NCBI GenBank assembly: GCA_004352715.1
Contig: SCFE01000113.1
Location: forward strand, 724,775-767,837
Source of the DNA: Hofstenia miamia
Taxonomy: Eukaryota; Xenacoelomorpha; Acoela
Reading direction: 5' to 3'
Length of the DNA stretch: 43,063 nucleotides
Shown here: positions 1 to 9,400 of the stretch, one piece after another
How the letters are laid out: each line of letters starts with the position of its first letter
Numbering within the stretch: position 1 is the stretch's first letter
Translations under genes and position numbers: made by a program
Notes under the pieces: model-generated
Told to the model about the DNA's origin: nothing
What the model saw: only the letters and a program-made list of their open reading frames with translations
Databases searched by the model: none

Positions 1-5
1 TAGAA

Positions 6-335
6 ATGACACTGTTAGAAATAAGAAAGGCGTATGAGATGGATTCAAAAAGAAATTTTAGAAATATGGTATTTGAAGAAATCAATGCACCCCATATTCG
101 TGCACGAACGTCAGTCTGGATACTTAGTATAGCATTGACAAATAACGAGAAGCTAGTGTTGCCAATTCGAAAGAAGGAAAGAAAGAGTATGGCTAAAAAT
201 AAGCATTATGAGATAGCCATATTACAATACCGAATAATATTAAGCAATGGCTGTTACAATATGTGGACATATTATCTTTGTCACCTACTAAAAAGATACA
301 GCAGAAGTTTGAGAAATACTACATATGGTTACTAA
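6..335 (+). CDS. Possible upstream segment of the unknown long reading frame
   Basis: This 109-codon open frame overlaps the start of the longer plus-strand frame that opens at 212, in a different register. It is rich in charged residues (K, R, E) like the downstream frame, so the two may be one coding region broken by a frameshift between about 212 and 335, or two exons. I recognise no domain. The window begins close to its start, so the true N-terminus may lie outside. It could equally be a chance frame. Confidence 0.25.
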   Translation: MTLLEIRKAYEMDSKRNFRNMVFEEINAPHIRARTSVWILSIALTNNEKLVLPIRKKERKSMAKNKHYEIAILQYRIILSNGCYNMWTYYLCHLLKRYSRSLRNTTYGY

Positions 336-1649
336 CGCAGCAACACACACTTGGAAGACCAAGCATAGTAGAACTCACCAACAAAACCGGAATATGTCCT
401 GTGGAAATAGACATAATAAATGACGAAGCAAAGAAATTTATGTGGGGAGCTACCTCAAATACGAAACTGAAAGCAATAAAACAGCAGCCATGGATGACAA
501 CGAGAAACTTAATACGGAGAGAGAGTGTAAGCACAATGGACACAATACAGAGAATAGCAGAAAAACAAGTCAACAAGATTATTTCAAAGGAAATGAAGAA
601 GTACGTTCGAGATTATCCACAGTGCGAGTACACGAAGATAATTAAAAAGTCAGAAGTTATGCGCAAAGAGGGTGAAAACAAACCAATAGAAATTATAAAG
701 ATGGTCAGTAAATCACAGGAAGAAATGAGGATGGAAGAAATGCTGCTACAATCGAATACAATTGCGCTTACGCCAAATACACAGAGAGAGATAGATAAAG
801 TGAACTTGGAAAAGTGGGGTGAAAAAGAACCAAGTGAAATATCGTGGGTCAATACAGATGATGAACGTCTGCTGGTGGAAATAACGGTACGACGAGAAAA
901 AACAGATAACATAGTTCAAAGGATTTATGGTGAGGTCTATGAAAGAGAAACCAAGTCAATGATAAAAATCTTATGTACCGAAGCTTTTACAAGACAAGAA
1001 ATTACACAAATGTTACAACCCAACAATCAGTTAGCAGTCGACATTGAGTGTATTACATCAAAAATAGTAATGAAGGCAGAAACTGCGAAAAATTTGATGA
1101 AACATGGATTAACNNNNNNNNNNNNNNNNNNNNNNNNNNNNNNNNNNNNNNNNNNNNNNNNNNNNNNNNNNNNNNNNNNNNNNNNNNNNNNNNNNNNNNN
1201 NNNNNNNNNNNNNNNNNNNNNACAAGACAAGAAATTACACAAATGTTACAACCCAACAATCAGTTAGCAGTCGACATTGAGTGCATCACATCGAAAATAG
1301 TAATGAAAGCAGAAACTGCGAAAAATTTGATGAGACATGGACTAACAAATGCTTTCTGGGAAAGTATAAACACCAGCAAGAAAAACTACCCCGCAACGTT
1401 TGGGATGGCAACAATATCGGAGATGGATGGATCATATGAAGACATTGAGAAACAGACGTTAACCACATTGTTAAAATGCACACCACCTCCAACAGTATTC
1501 GTACCAATGCTATTACCTACATGGCGATTGAAAAAGAAAAAACCAGTGAAAGCTTTTTGGCATGAAGAAAACACATACGTAAATAAGCTAGAAGACGCCA
1601 AAAGAATTGTTAGAGATGAAAGGTATAAGAAATCAAAAGAAATCCTAAG
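212..1649 (+). CDS. Uncharacterised long ORF, continuous once a false gap is removed
   Basis: The frame is open from 212 (just after a TGA at 209-211) to the N run at 1114 and resumes at 1222 in a shifted register. The 125 bases at 989-1113 recur at 1222-1346 with six differences, so collapsing that overlap gives one frame of about 400 codons running into the next gap at 1650. The product is hydrophilic, rich in K, E, T and M, with no membrane segment or signal peptide visible. A short stretch near residues 50-70 (TGICPVEIDII) loosely resembles the region after the palm in some LINE reverse transcriptases. That is a weak lead, and I cannot name the family. Five of the six differences between the overlapping copies are synonymous, which suggests that the protein is or recently was under constraint. 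Confidence 0.5.
989..1346 (+). repeat. 125-bp direct repeat flanking the first gap (overlapping contig ends)
   Basis: Bases 989-1113 and 1222-1346 match at 119 of 125 positions, offset 233, with the N run 1114-1221 between them. One contig ends and the next begins inside the same sequence. That is what two unmerged haplotypes, or two close element copies, produce. Confidence 0.8.
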
Positions 1650-2234
1650 NNNNNNNNNNNNNNNNNNNNNNNNNNNNNNNNNNNNNNNNNNNNNNNNNNN
1701 NNNNNNNNNNNNNNNNNNNNNNNNNNNNNNNNNNNNNNNNNNNNNNNNNNNNNNNNNNNNNNNNNNNNNNNNNNNNNNNNNNNNNNNNNNNNNNNNNNNN
1801 NNNNNNNNNNNNNNNNNNNNNNNNNNNNNNNNNNNNNNNNNNNNNNNNNNNNNNNNNNNNNNNNNNNNNNNNNNNNNNNNNNNNNNNNNNNNNNNNNNNN
1901 NNNNNNNNNNNNNNNNNNNNNNNNNNNNNNNNNNNNNNNNNNNNNNNNNNNNNNNNNNNNNNNNNNNNNNNNNNNNNNNNNNNNNNNNNNNNNNNNNNNN
2001 NNNNNNNNNNNNNNNNNNNNNNNNNNNNNNNNNNNNNNNNNNNNNNNNNNNNNNNNNNNNNNNNNNNNNNNNNNNNNNNNNNNNNNNNNNNNNNNNNNNN
2101 NNNNNNNNNNNNNNNNNNNNNNNNNNNNNNNNNNNNNNNNNNNNNNNNNNNNNNNNNNNNNNNNNNNNNNNNNNNNNNNNNNNNNNNNNNNNNNNNNNNN
2201 NNNNNNNNNNNNNNNNNNNNNNNNNNNNNNNNNN
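1650..2234. other. Assembly gap (585 N)
   Basis: Unknown sequence. The long frame enters this gap open at its left edge. At its right edge the same register gives a short basic tail and a TAA at 2257-2259, so the gap probably hides the rest of that protein. Confidence 0.95.
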
Positions 2235-2682
2235 TAAGAAAAAAGGAAGAAGAAACTAAGACTGAATATTAAAATAAAATATTAATTGTAAAAACATATG
2301 ATTAAGATTAATTAGTTATTTTGTAAATTTATAGTGCAGTATTTTTTGATATTAATTAATTTGGCAAAACGGCACTAGACCTAAATCGCAACTGCTAATT
2401 AAGGCAGAAGTGCGTAATCAGCAGACGAACGAAATTTAAAGCGTTTGAAATTGTCAACAACTGGAATTAGCAGGTACTAGTCAAATATTTGATTGTTTGT
2501 TAATTTTTCACTATAAAAATTGTGTAGTTGATCATTTTGGTGATGAAGTTAATTTACTGGATTTACTTTACGTTTTTGTATCAGGTTATTTTATTTAATA
2601 CAATGGAAAGCTAAACGTTCGAGCTCTCGGGTATTCTAGACGGTGATTCGCGAATCCAGTTAACGGGTGCAGTGTATAGCCG
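2235..2682. other. 3' flank with AATAAA; otherwise featureless
   Basis: After the lysine-rich tail and stop there is an AATAAA-type signal at about 2273-2278, plausible for polyadenylation of the preceding gene or element. The rest is AT-rich with no recognised gene. A slightly GC-richer patch lies near 2620-2690. Confidence 0.35.
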
Positions 2683-3189
2683 GTGCTTACCCGAGATGCT
2701 CTTAGGTTAGGTGTAGGAATAGGGGTTTTTACTCGTATTAGCTTTCCTATCGTTCGTTGTTCATATTACAACTTTTATTACATTATGCTATTACATCTAT
2801 TGGCATTAGGAAACTACAAGATCTGTTTGTATTATCTTGAACATTGTTTATTACATATGATTACCAGTGGACTGACGGACTATCAATTCATCCCTTTTGC
2901 CGTGACCGTATTGATTGTTCACATGTACTCTAGGCTAGCATGTAATTATTTATATGTAGGGTTATTATATGTACGGACTCATAACAAGCTAATGCATCCT
3001 GGTTGCGAGATTCCTTTATTAAACAACTTCATTAATAACAAGAACAATCAATACATTAAATTAATACGGTATCACACATTATCACTATCGTACTCATGCA
3101 CACTATTCCATTACACTGAGTCATCTAAGTTGTGGTTGGTGTCTCTATCGATGTGCCAGTATCACATGGAAATGCTCGTTGTAGCGTAA
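2683..3189 (+). CDS. Unexplained 168-codon open frame
   Basis: The open stretch starts at a GTG. The first ATG is about 34 codons in, at a run of hydrophobic residues. The hypothetical product is rich in L, Y, C and H, with patches that could span a membrane, but it shows no motif I recognise. An open run this long is uncommon in DNA of this composition, so it is recorded, although chance or a decayed element remains quite possible. No splice sites, signal peptide or repeats support it. The next clear coding remnants, at 3479, belong to a Polinton-like element. Confidence 0.2.
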   Translation: MLTRDALRLGVGIGVFTRISFPIVRCSYYNFYYIMLLHLLALGNYKICLYYLEHCLLHMITSGLTDYQFIPFAVTVLIVHMYSRLACNYLYVGLLYVRTHNKLMHPGCEIPLLNNFINNKNNQYIKLIRYHTLSLSYSCTLFHYTESSKLWLVSLSMCQYHMEMLVVA

Positions 3190-3478
3190 TTCTTCAATTC
3201 CTCTTTTGTGCTTTGTTGCAGGTCGGGTAAGCGTACCCTGTACTTTGTACCCTCTGTCTCGTGTCTTGGATCTAAATTAACAGTCGTTAGTTTTGTATCA
3301 ATATTAGTTGATCAGATAATGGTATAATTATTTAACGGTTAAACAAAAGAACTGAAAGAAGAGGGATGGAGAATGGAGTCTGTCACCTACCGTACTACCT
3401 GAGGAGGGAACAATTGTCACAGCAACTCCTAAATAAACTAAGACTTACTAGTAGGAAGGTTGGCGAGATTCTACAGAA
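3190..3478. other. No recognised feature
   Basis: AT-rich sequence between the unexplained open frame and the Polinton-like remnants. I see no gene, TIR or repeat here. Confidence 0.5.
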
Positions 3479-3697
3479 GACAAAGAAATTCTAAATTTAA
3501 TACGTGGTATTGTCTACAATATCCAACATGGAATCATTCCATTAGGAGATGAACGAAAAACATTTTTAAATCTTCGTCAATATGCAGAGACTGCACTACT
3601 AAAAAAATCAAGTGTTCGAAAAATTTCAATATTAAAAACTCCAAATGGTCTTAAATTTTTCAATTGTCTATTATGCATTATGAAAGAGTATATATAA
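3479..3697 (+). pseudogene. Small Polinton-associated protein, fragment
   Basis: About 72 codons are open from 3479 to a TAA at 3695-3697. The pattern, a helix followed by HGIIPLG, a charged turn and a basic stretch, resembles small proteins often found next to the F54H12.3-type/Polinton integrases in invertebrate genomes. The function of that family is not clear to me. No in-frame ATG begins the conserved part, so it is a 5'-truncated remnant. It lies upstream of, and in the same direction as, the integrase at 4241, which supports a shared origin in one decayed element. Confidence 0.4.
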
Positions 3698-3965
3698 TGC
3701 ATGATTAAATTTATTTTACACATTATTCTATAATGAAATGGTGCTTATTTCCTTGTAAAATTACAATTGTTTAACAGAATACTACAATCACTCGGTCAAC
3801 AATGTTATAAAAAACGATACTACACAACAAAGTTCAACGATTACTGACGATATACAATTAAAATTAAATTCTGTTCAAAACACCTACCCTGATGTACAAC
3901 GCCAGTACAATGATGATGATTTGAAAAAAACTTCTAAAATACCATCACCACATTTTAAATTTCAG

Positions 3966-3983
3966 TAATAATAATAATAATAA
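3966..3983 (+). repeat. (TAA)n microsatellite
   Basis: About six TAA units lie just after the stop of a short open segment. Confidence 0.8.
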
Positions 3984-4019
3984 TGCTGATGCTTTGAAAG
4001 AATTCTTAAATGATCCGAA

Positions 4020-4232
4020 TACATGTGTTTTTTACATGGTGATAAGATTTACACTGGCGCTGGTTCAATGTCATATAATGAATTTAAGGATTATGTACAA
4101 ACACCTAATAAAAGACTATCAAAACTTGTGTGTGATATTTTAAAGGATATTGGTACAATCCCCAACCTCTTGATTAAAAATAAAAACGTTTGCAAAAATA
4201 TAAATACGAAGCAACTGCTATTATGGAACTAG
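4020..4232 (+). pseudogene. Second small Polinton-associated protein, C-terminal fragment
   Basis: A 69-codon frame (4023-4232) contains a segment reading VCDILKDIGTIPNLLIKNK. It resembles the C-terminal part of another small protein common beside these integrases, in which an amphipathic helix is followed by an IPxxLIKNK-like motif. The upstream part (from about 3990) continues in a different frame, which implies a frameshift near 4020. It lies 8 bp before the integrase ATG at 4241, so the three remnants read as one compact element on the plus strand. Confidence 0.35.
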
Positions 4233-4240
4233 TTTAGAAT

Positions 4241-4762
4241 ATGGATAAGCACTTGCATCAACTGTACACTTCCTTAAAATCGTCAGCGAGTTTTGGTGGA
4301 ATTAATGAACTATATCATAAAGCTAAATTAAAATTTCCGAAAATTACCCTGCAAAATGTGAAAAACTTTCTCGCAACTGTATATACAACACACAAGTGAG
4401 CTGTGAGGAAATTTCCCCTTCAACGTGTTATTGCATTTGGATTTGATGAAATTTGGATTATGGACTTAGCAGTGGTGGAATCTCTAGCTTTGTACAATAG
4501 AGGAATAAAATACTTACTTGTTTGTTATGATGTTTTATCTAAAAAATTCTGTGTACAACCTTTGCGAAGTAAAAAATCTAGTCATGTGTTGTCTGCTTTT
4601 AAGAAATTTAAGAACTGGCGTAATGTTAAACGAATTTGGATTGATCTTGGAAGGGAATTCAGATGTGATTTTTTCAATTTTTGTAAAAGAAATACAATTA
4701 TATTGTATAGTACAAATTCAAACATGAAGGCTGTATGCGCAGAAAGAGCTATTGTAGCATAA
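4241..4762 (+). pseudogene. Polinton/F54H12.3-type integrase (rve, DDE), inactivated
   Basis: Starting at ATG 4241, the frame encodes an N-terminal helical region (SASFGGINELYHKAKLKFP) typical of transposon-derived integrases of the C. elegans F54H12.3/Polinton kind. The DDE core then follows the retroviral-integrase fold pattern. The first Asp is in WIMDLA, the second in WIDLGREF, and the Glu in AERA. The second spacing is 32 residues, slightly short of the usual 35. An in-frame TGA at 4397-4399 separates the N-terminal region from the core, and a TAA at 4760-4762 ends the frame soon after the catalytic Glu, so the C-terminal part is lost. In life such enzymes cut and join element ends to host DNA. 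This copy is dead. The family call is firm, the exact superfamily less so. Confidence 0.75.
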
Positions 4763-4765
4763 TCT

Positions 4766-6306
4766 CCAATAAAAAGACTCGATTCAACAAAAAATCAAAA
4801 AACAAAACCATGAAACTCAATTAAGAAACTCGAATCATTTTATTAGAAATTAGCTTCTAATGATTTTGCCAAAACTGTAAAAGCAAATATTGGTCGCAAC
4901 ACTTTTGACAAAATGCTTGTGGACATTAAGCTCCGTATTGATTTTAGCTTAATAACTGGTTCACGAAGAAGATAATTACGTGGACATCAAAAATTGGTTA
5001 GTGACTGGTACTTGCTTGATCAGTAAACATACTTATTAATTTTTTAATAAATACAACCCAAGCACTGTAAAATTAATGGAAATTTACCATTTAGTGGTCT
5101 ACTCTTATTTCATTGGTGTATTTATTTATTAAACGATGCGAAGCTAAGTGAGCTTTGTGTGTGGTGATCGAAGGTTGTGTGCGAGGGGAAACTTAGATGG
5201 ATTTCAGCCTCGATAATTACATGCAATTAGGTTATGGCTAGGTGTAGGAATGTTTTTCTCTATCGCTTGAATTCAACGAGGAAAACGTATTGAAAAAATA
5301 TTTATTTCATTAGTGCCAGAGATGGTGATTGATAAATCGTTTTACTTTATTAACATTTTTAGTTTTGTAGCATCTTTCATTTACATAATTGTATAAATTG
5401 GAAAACATGTAATAATTTGAATTGTTTTCCAACTTGTGGAAAATTCTAGTTTTATGTGATTTGAAAATGGTTTAATTAATTGTTAAAGTGATTTGGAGCA
5501 AAATTGACATATAGAAAAACATTGGTATTTCATTCATGTAACTAGTAACTGTTTAGAAAACATCCAGGATGACCAATTCAAATGGCTTTCAGCCAAAGTG
5601 CTATCCAGGGAACGAGAAGTTCGTTACTTGCTTGATTGGCGCTACCTTATTTGTCTCATAACTTATTATCTAACTCAATACAAAATAAATAACTCAGTGG
5701 TTTTCATATCTCTCAGCTCACTAAATAATAGCATGTAATTACCATGCACTTGCGTTAACCATCAGTATAATATCATCACAGTGTAATCAATTATCAGTGC
5801 ATGTACATGTTGTATTCAAACAAAATATTTTATTATATCTATCCATATCCCTACATGTAACCTAATGGGTCCACAATTTGGGCTGGTTATCGTCTGAATG
5901 CTACTTGTTGATTCAGTACTCGAAGAAGTACTCCCAAATTGTCTCCAGAACTTACACAGTAATTATTTCAAACATAACGTATTGAAAAATTAAAGTTAAG
6001 AAAATTGAATAAAGTTGAGGTTGAGATAAACTCTATTGAACATTAACTACATCATTGCTCATATTTATACATTGTTTTGAAAATAATTACCTGTCTTTGT
6101 TTACAACTGAAAATCATGCGAATGTTTTTCCCTCACAAATTGAATTAAGCAACAAATACACGTAGCACCACATCGAGGGGACAGAATATTAATATCGCAA
6201 ACTAAGCTTGAAATGAGATAGCTTACGTCATATTCACGTAATCATAGAGAATTACAAATTGAAAAATACAATAAAAATATGCCCAAGTACCCAAGTGACT
6301 CTACAT
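4766..6306. other. No confident gene; decayed flank of the Polinton-like element
   Basis: A short in-phase stretch continues to about 4975 with several stops. Beyond that the DNA is AT-rich and I see no gene. A block at 5125-5290 weakly resembles 2590-2730 (shared GAAGCTAA and AGGTGTAGGAAT words), perhaps paired flanks of an element. Confidence 0.4.
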
Positions 6307-6838
6307 TATTGTTACAATATGTCCCCAATTTTTTATATTCTAATGATATATAATATGTTGAATATTACAAATCATTATGCTAAATTTGTTAATTACTAGT
6401 AGACGCTCATTAAATTAATTTTTTATGCAAAATATAAAATATATACTTTAATTAAGGACAGTGGCAGTGAAATTGCACTTTCTTTGTAAACATTGAAAAT
6501 TTAAGAAAACATTTAATTAATGAAATTTTAATAATTTCTTTTTATTTCCTGAAAAATTATATAGCTTCATTTTATAAAACACCCAATATATGGGGATAAA
6601 TTTTTTTATAATTTTTCAATAAATTTCAAATATTGAATATCATTACCAAATATTAAAATGCTAGGGCCATTTCTAAAAAAAAACAATGTTGACATTACTA
6701 GATAGGGTAGACAAAATAGTGAATGTGTATATATCAATTTTTCATTCGTAATACTTATTAACACCAGATGCATAATGGTTACTTTCTACAGTATTGTTAA
6801 TGCATAGAATAGAGTTATATATAATAATGCTAAATATG

Positions 6839-7504
6839 TCATTTTCTACACAAAATAATACATAGAATTTTGTCTCGAAAAGGCTTTGTAGAAATCATGT
6901 AAAAAATAAAATTCACAGAGCTGTTAACCAAATAGAAATAATTCCCAATTGAATATAGCAAATATGAATTTGCCATCTGTTCTGGTTTTTTCATTATCAT
7001 AATATGAAGAATAGACTTTAATAATGGTTGATCCACTAACACAAGTTATAAATGTTGCAGAAATTACCAAAAGCAGTAAAGCAACATTCATATCTACTTG
7101 CTGCCTAGTTCTTTGTTTACTCCAATTGTATAAGGCGTGAATGATTATAAGATTTCCACTAAATACGACAAATGATGGTGCTAATAGCTTCAATCCATAA
7201 TTCAGACCAATCACATACACATCATAGAAAGGGAGATTTACAAATGCTTTACAAAATCCATTATATACTGAGAAATAATATCCTATTGGAATAGCTAGAA
7301 TAACTATTGTTATGGAAGCTAGAATTCCAATAGTTTTTGCATTTTCAGCACTACAATGAGATTTATAAAATATTGGGTATTTGATACAGATCACTCGCTC
7401 ACATGTAAGGAAAACCACAAACCAAGTTGCTCCTAATGCTGTAGACATGTTTATGAATAAGGTCATCCTGCATGATATGGTATTCATATGGTGTACATTA
7501 ATGC
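6839..7504 (-). pseudogene. Class A peptide-type GPCR, last coding exon, copy 1 (frameshifted as assembled)
   Basis: This encodes TM3 to the C-terminus of a rhodopsin-like receptor. Visible are the TM3 disulfide Cys, the ERV variant of DRY (in TCERVICIKYP), TM4, an ECL2 Cys in NGFCKAF, TM5, TM6 and the TM7 motif NSSVNFIFY in place of NPxxY. Compared with the copy at 31001-31665 it has one extra T in a T6 run at 6986-6991, which breaks the frame between TM6 and TM7. Correcting that single base leaves the rest open, so a homopolymer sequencing error is possible. The TM1-TM2 exon expected upstream on the minus strand (beyond the gap at 7972-8971) is not seen. Differences from copy 2 cluster in the extracellular parts of TM4/ECL2 and TM6-TM7. 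Confidence 0.8.
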
Positions 7505-7754
7505 CTAAAAATATTGACATATTTTGGCTATAATATAGATCACATTAACATAAGACTATTAAAATATCTGAAATGATCAAGTTTTAAGAATCCACTTCAT
7601 ATTAATTTTTGATTAATTTTATCAATTGTATTAGGTTGGCAACTAAGTTCTTTTTTGTAATTCAGAAGTTTAATTAATCTTAATGAAAACATGCAAACAC
7701 ATATATTTCAACATTGGAAGCCTTTTTCAGTATTCTACATATTACTAGATTGTA

Positions 7755-7971
7755 CAGGGTGTTCAATTTAAAAGTTGACTCGATTTGTCTATTTTAAGAT
7801 GAATTTAAAAATAGACATGACAACCTATTTAAAAATTCGTCTCGTAAAACTGGATTATCTGCTGGCAGTTGCCATTATGCACTTCGTAAATCACTGAAAC
7901 TGTACCCATACTGCATGTCTTCTTTACATGAACTTATTCCTACTGATTGTCAAAAACGAGTGGATTATTGC
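7755..7971 (+). mobile_element. Tc1/mariner-like DDE element, 5' part, copy 1 (cut by gap)
   Basis: The element starts after a TA at 7753-7754 with CAGGGTGTTCAATTTAAAAG, a TIR-like end, and enters the transposase coding part (SSLHELIPTDCQKRVDYC) before the N run. It matches 31916-32132, so the insertion predates the duplication of the GPCR region. Confidence 0.7.
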
Positions 7972-8971
7972 NNNNNNNNNNNNNNNNNNNNNNNNNNNNN
8001 NNNNNNNNNNNNNNNNNNNNNNNNNNNNNNNNNNNNNNNNNNNNNNNNNNNNNNNNNNNNNNNNNNNNNNNNNNNNNNNNNNNNNNNNNNNNNNNNNNNN
8101 NNNNNNNNNNNNNNNNNNNNNNNNNNNNNNNNNNNNNNNNNNNNNNNNNNNNNNNNNNNNNNNNNNNNNNNNNNNNNNNNNNNNNNNNNNNNNNNNNNNN
8201 NNNNNNNNNNNNNNNNNNNNNNNNNNNNNNNNNNNNNNNNNNNNNNNNNNNNNNNNNNNNNNNNNNNNNNNNNNNNNNNNNNNNNNNNNNNNNNNNNNNN
8301 NNNNNNNNNNNNNNNNNNNNNNNNNNNNNNNNNNNNNNNNNNNNNNNNNNNNNNNNNNNNNNNNNNNNNNNNNNNNNNNNNNNNNNNNNNNNNNNNNNNN
8401 NNNNNNNNNNNNNNNNNNNNNNNNNNNNNNNNNNNNNNNNNNNNNNNNNNNNNNNNNNNNNNNNNNNNNNNNNNNNNNNNNNNNNNNNNNNNNNNNNNNN
8501 NNNNNNNNNNNNNNNNNNNNNNNNNNNNNNNNNNNNNNNNNNNNNNNNNNNNNNNNNNNNNNNNNNNNNNNNNNNNNNNNNNNNNNNNNNNNNNNNNNNN
8601 NNNNNNNNNNNNNNNNNNNNNNNNNNNNNNNNNNNNNNNNNNNNNNNNNNNNNNNNNNNNNNNNNNNNNNNNNNNNNNNNNNNNNNNNNNNNNNNNNNNN
8701 NNNNNNNNNNNNNNNNNNNNNNNNNNNNNNNNNNNNNNNNNNNNNNNNNNNNNNNNNNNNNNNNNNNNNNNNNNNNNNNNNNNNNNNNNNNNNNNNNNNN
8801 NNNNNNNNNNNNNNNNNNNNNNNNNNNNNNNNNNNNNNNNNNNNNNNNNNNNNNNNNNNNNNNNNNNNNNNNNNNNNNNNNNNNNNNNNNNNNNNNNNNN
8901 NNNNNNNNNNNNNNNNNNNNNNNNNNNNNNNNNNNNNNNNNNNNNNNNNNNNNNNNNNNNNNNNNNNNNNN
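7972..8971. other. Assembly gap (exactly 1000 N)
   Basis: The round size suggests a default scaffold gap. Sequence to its right shows no match to the corresponding part of the copy-2 intron that I can see. Confidence 0.95.
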
Positions 8972-9050
8972 GATCAAATACTAACAAACTTCTGTTTGTT
9001 TGTTCCTTTATAATTCATTAACCCTTGACATCAAATTCATTTATAAATAA

Positions 9051-9053
<3 letters not shown>

Positions 9054-9094
<41 letters not shown>
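9054..9094 (+). repeat. (AT)n microsatellite
   Basis: A pure AT dinucleotide run of about 40 bases, followed by a broken AT-rich tail to about 9115. Confidence 0.9.
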
Positions 9095-9101
<7 letters not shown>

Positions 9102-9124
9102 CTATATATATATAATTATTGTAC

Positions 9125-9222
9125 ATATTAAATTGTAGTTATTTGTTTATGTTTATTTTTTTTGTCATGTGTTAGTTTGTAGATCTTGTATGCATATATT
9201 GCGCAATAAATTTGCTCTGACT

Positions 9223-9253
<31 letters not shown>
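9125..9253 (+). mobile_element. LINE-type 3' end ending in a (TA)n tail
   Basis: The sequence ends with GCAATAAATTTGCTCTGACTC and then runs straight into (TA)n at 9225-9253. A near-identical ending (AATAAATTTGCCTTAACTC) occurs at about 14102, just after a LINE C-terminal coding remnant. This is therefore probably the 3' terminus of the same retrotransposon family. Confidence 0.45.
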
Positions 9254-9256
<3 letters not shown>

Positions 9257-9270
9257 CCTCATTTGTGGAG

Positions 9271-9400
9271 TTACGTCAGAGTGCCTTTCCAAAATTTTGG
9301 TAGTGTTGTTACTTCATAGAGACCATTGGCTTTCATAGATGCCATGTCAAGCATACTGCCAAATACAGTAAATGACCAACTTTTTGTAACAGCCTTCGTC
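9271..9400 (-). CDS. Possible C-type-lectin-like exon (partial)
   Basis: On the minus strand a good acceptor (TTGATTTACAG) precedes an open stretch that reads KAVTKSWSFTVFGSMLDMAS and ends at a TAA. The order W-x-F...F...MLDMAS..., with the last part resembling the GMDLAS signature, recalls the first half of a C-type lectin domain. The Cys normally found before that signature is absent. It lies downstream of CAP-domain exons on the same strand, and vertebrate CLEC18 proteins join these two domain types. However, the splice phase does not match the preceding proposed exon, so exons are missing or the link is false. Confidence 0.25.

Larger units (their letters stand above)
6307..7971 (+). repeat. 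Segmental duplication, copy 1 (with 30468-32132)
   Basis: This block aligns with 30468-32132 at an offset of about 24161. It carries the GPCR last exon, its 3' flank, part of the intron and the start of a Tc1/mariner-like element. The right 650 bases look identical by reading, whereas the left 3' flank differs by scattered substitutions and indels. It stops abruptly at the gap. Confidence 0.9.

Noticed and set aside
7972-8971. Long open frames spanning N runs here and at 37013-37460 and 39269-40268
   Set aside because: They are open only because N codons cannot contain stops.
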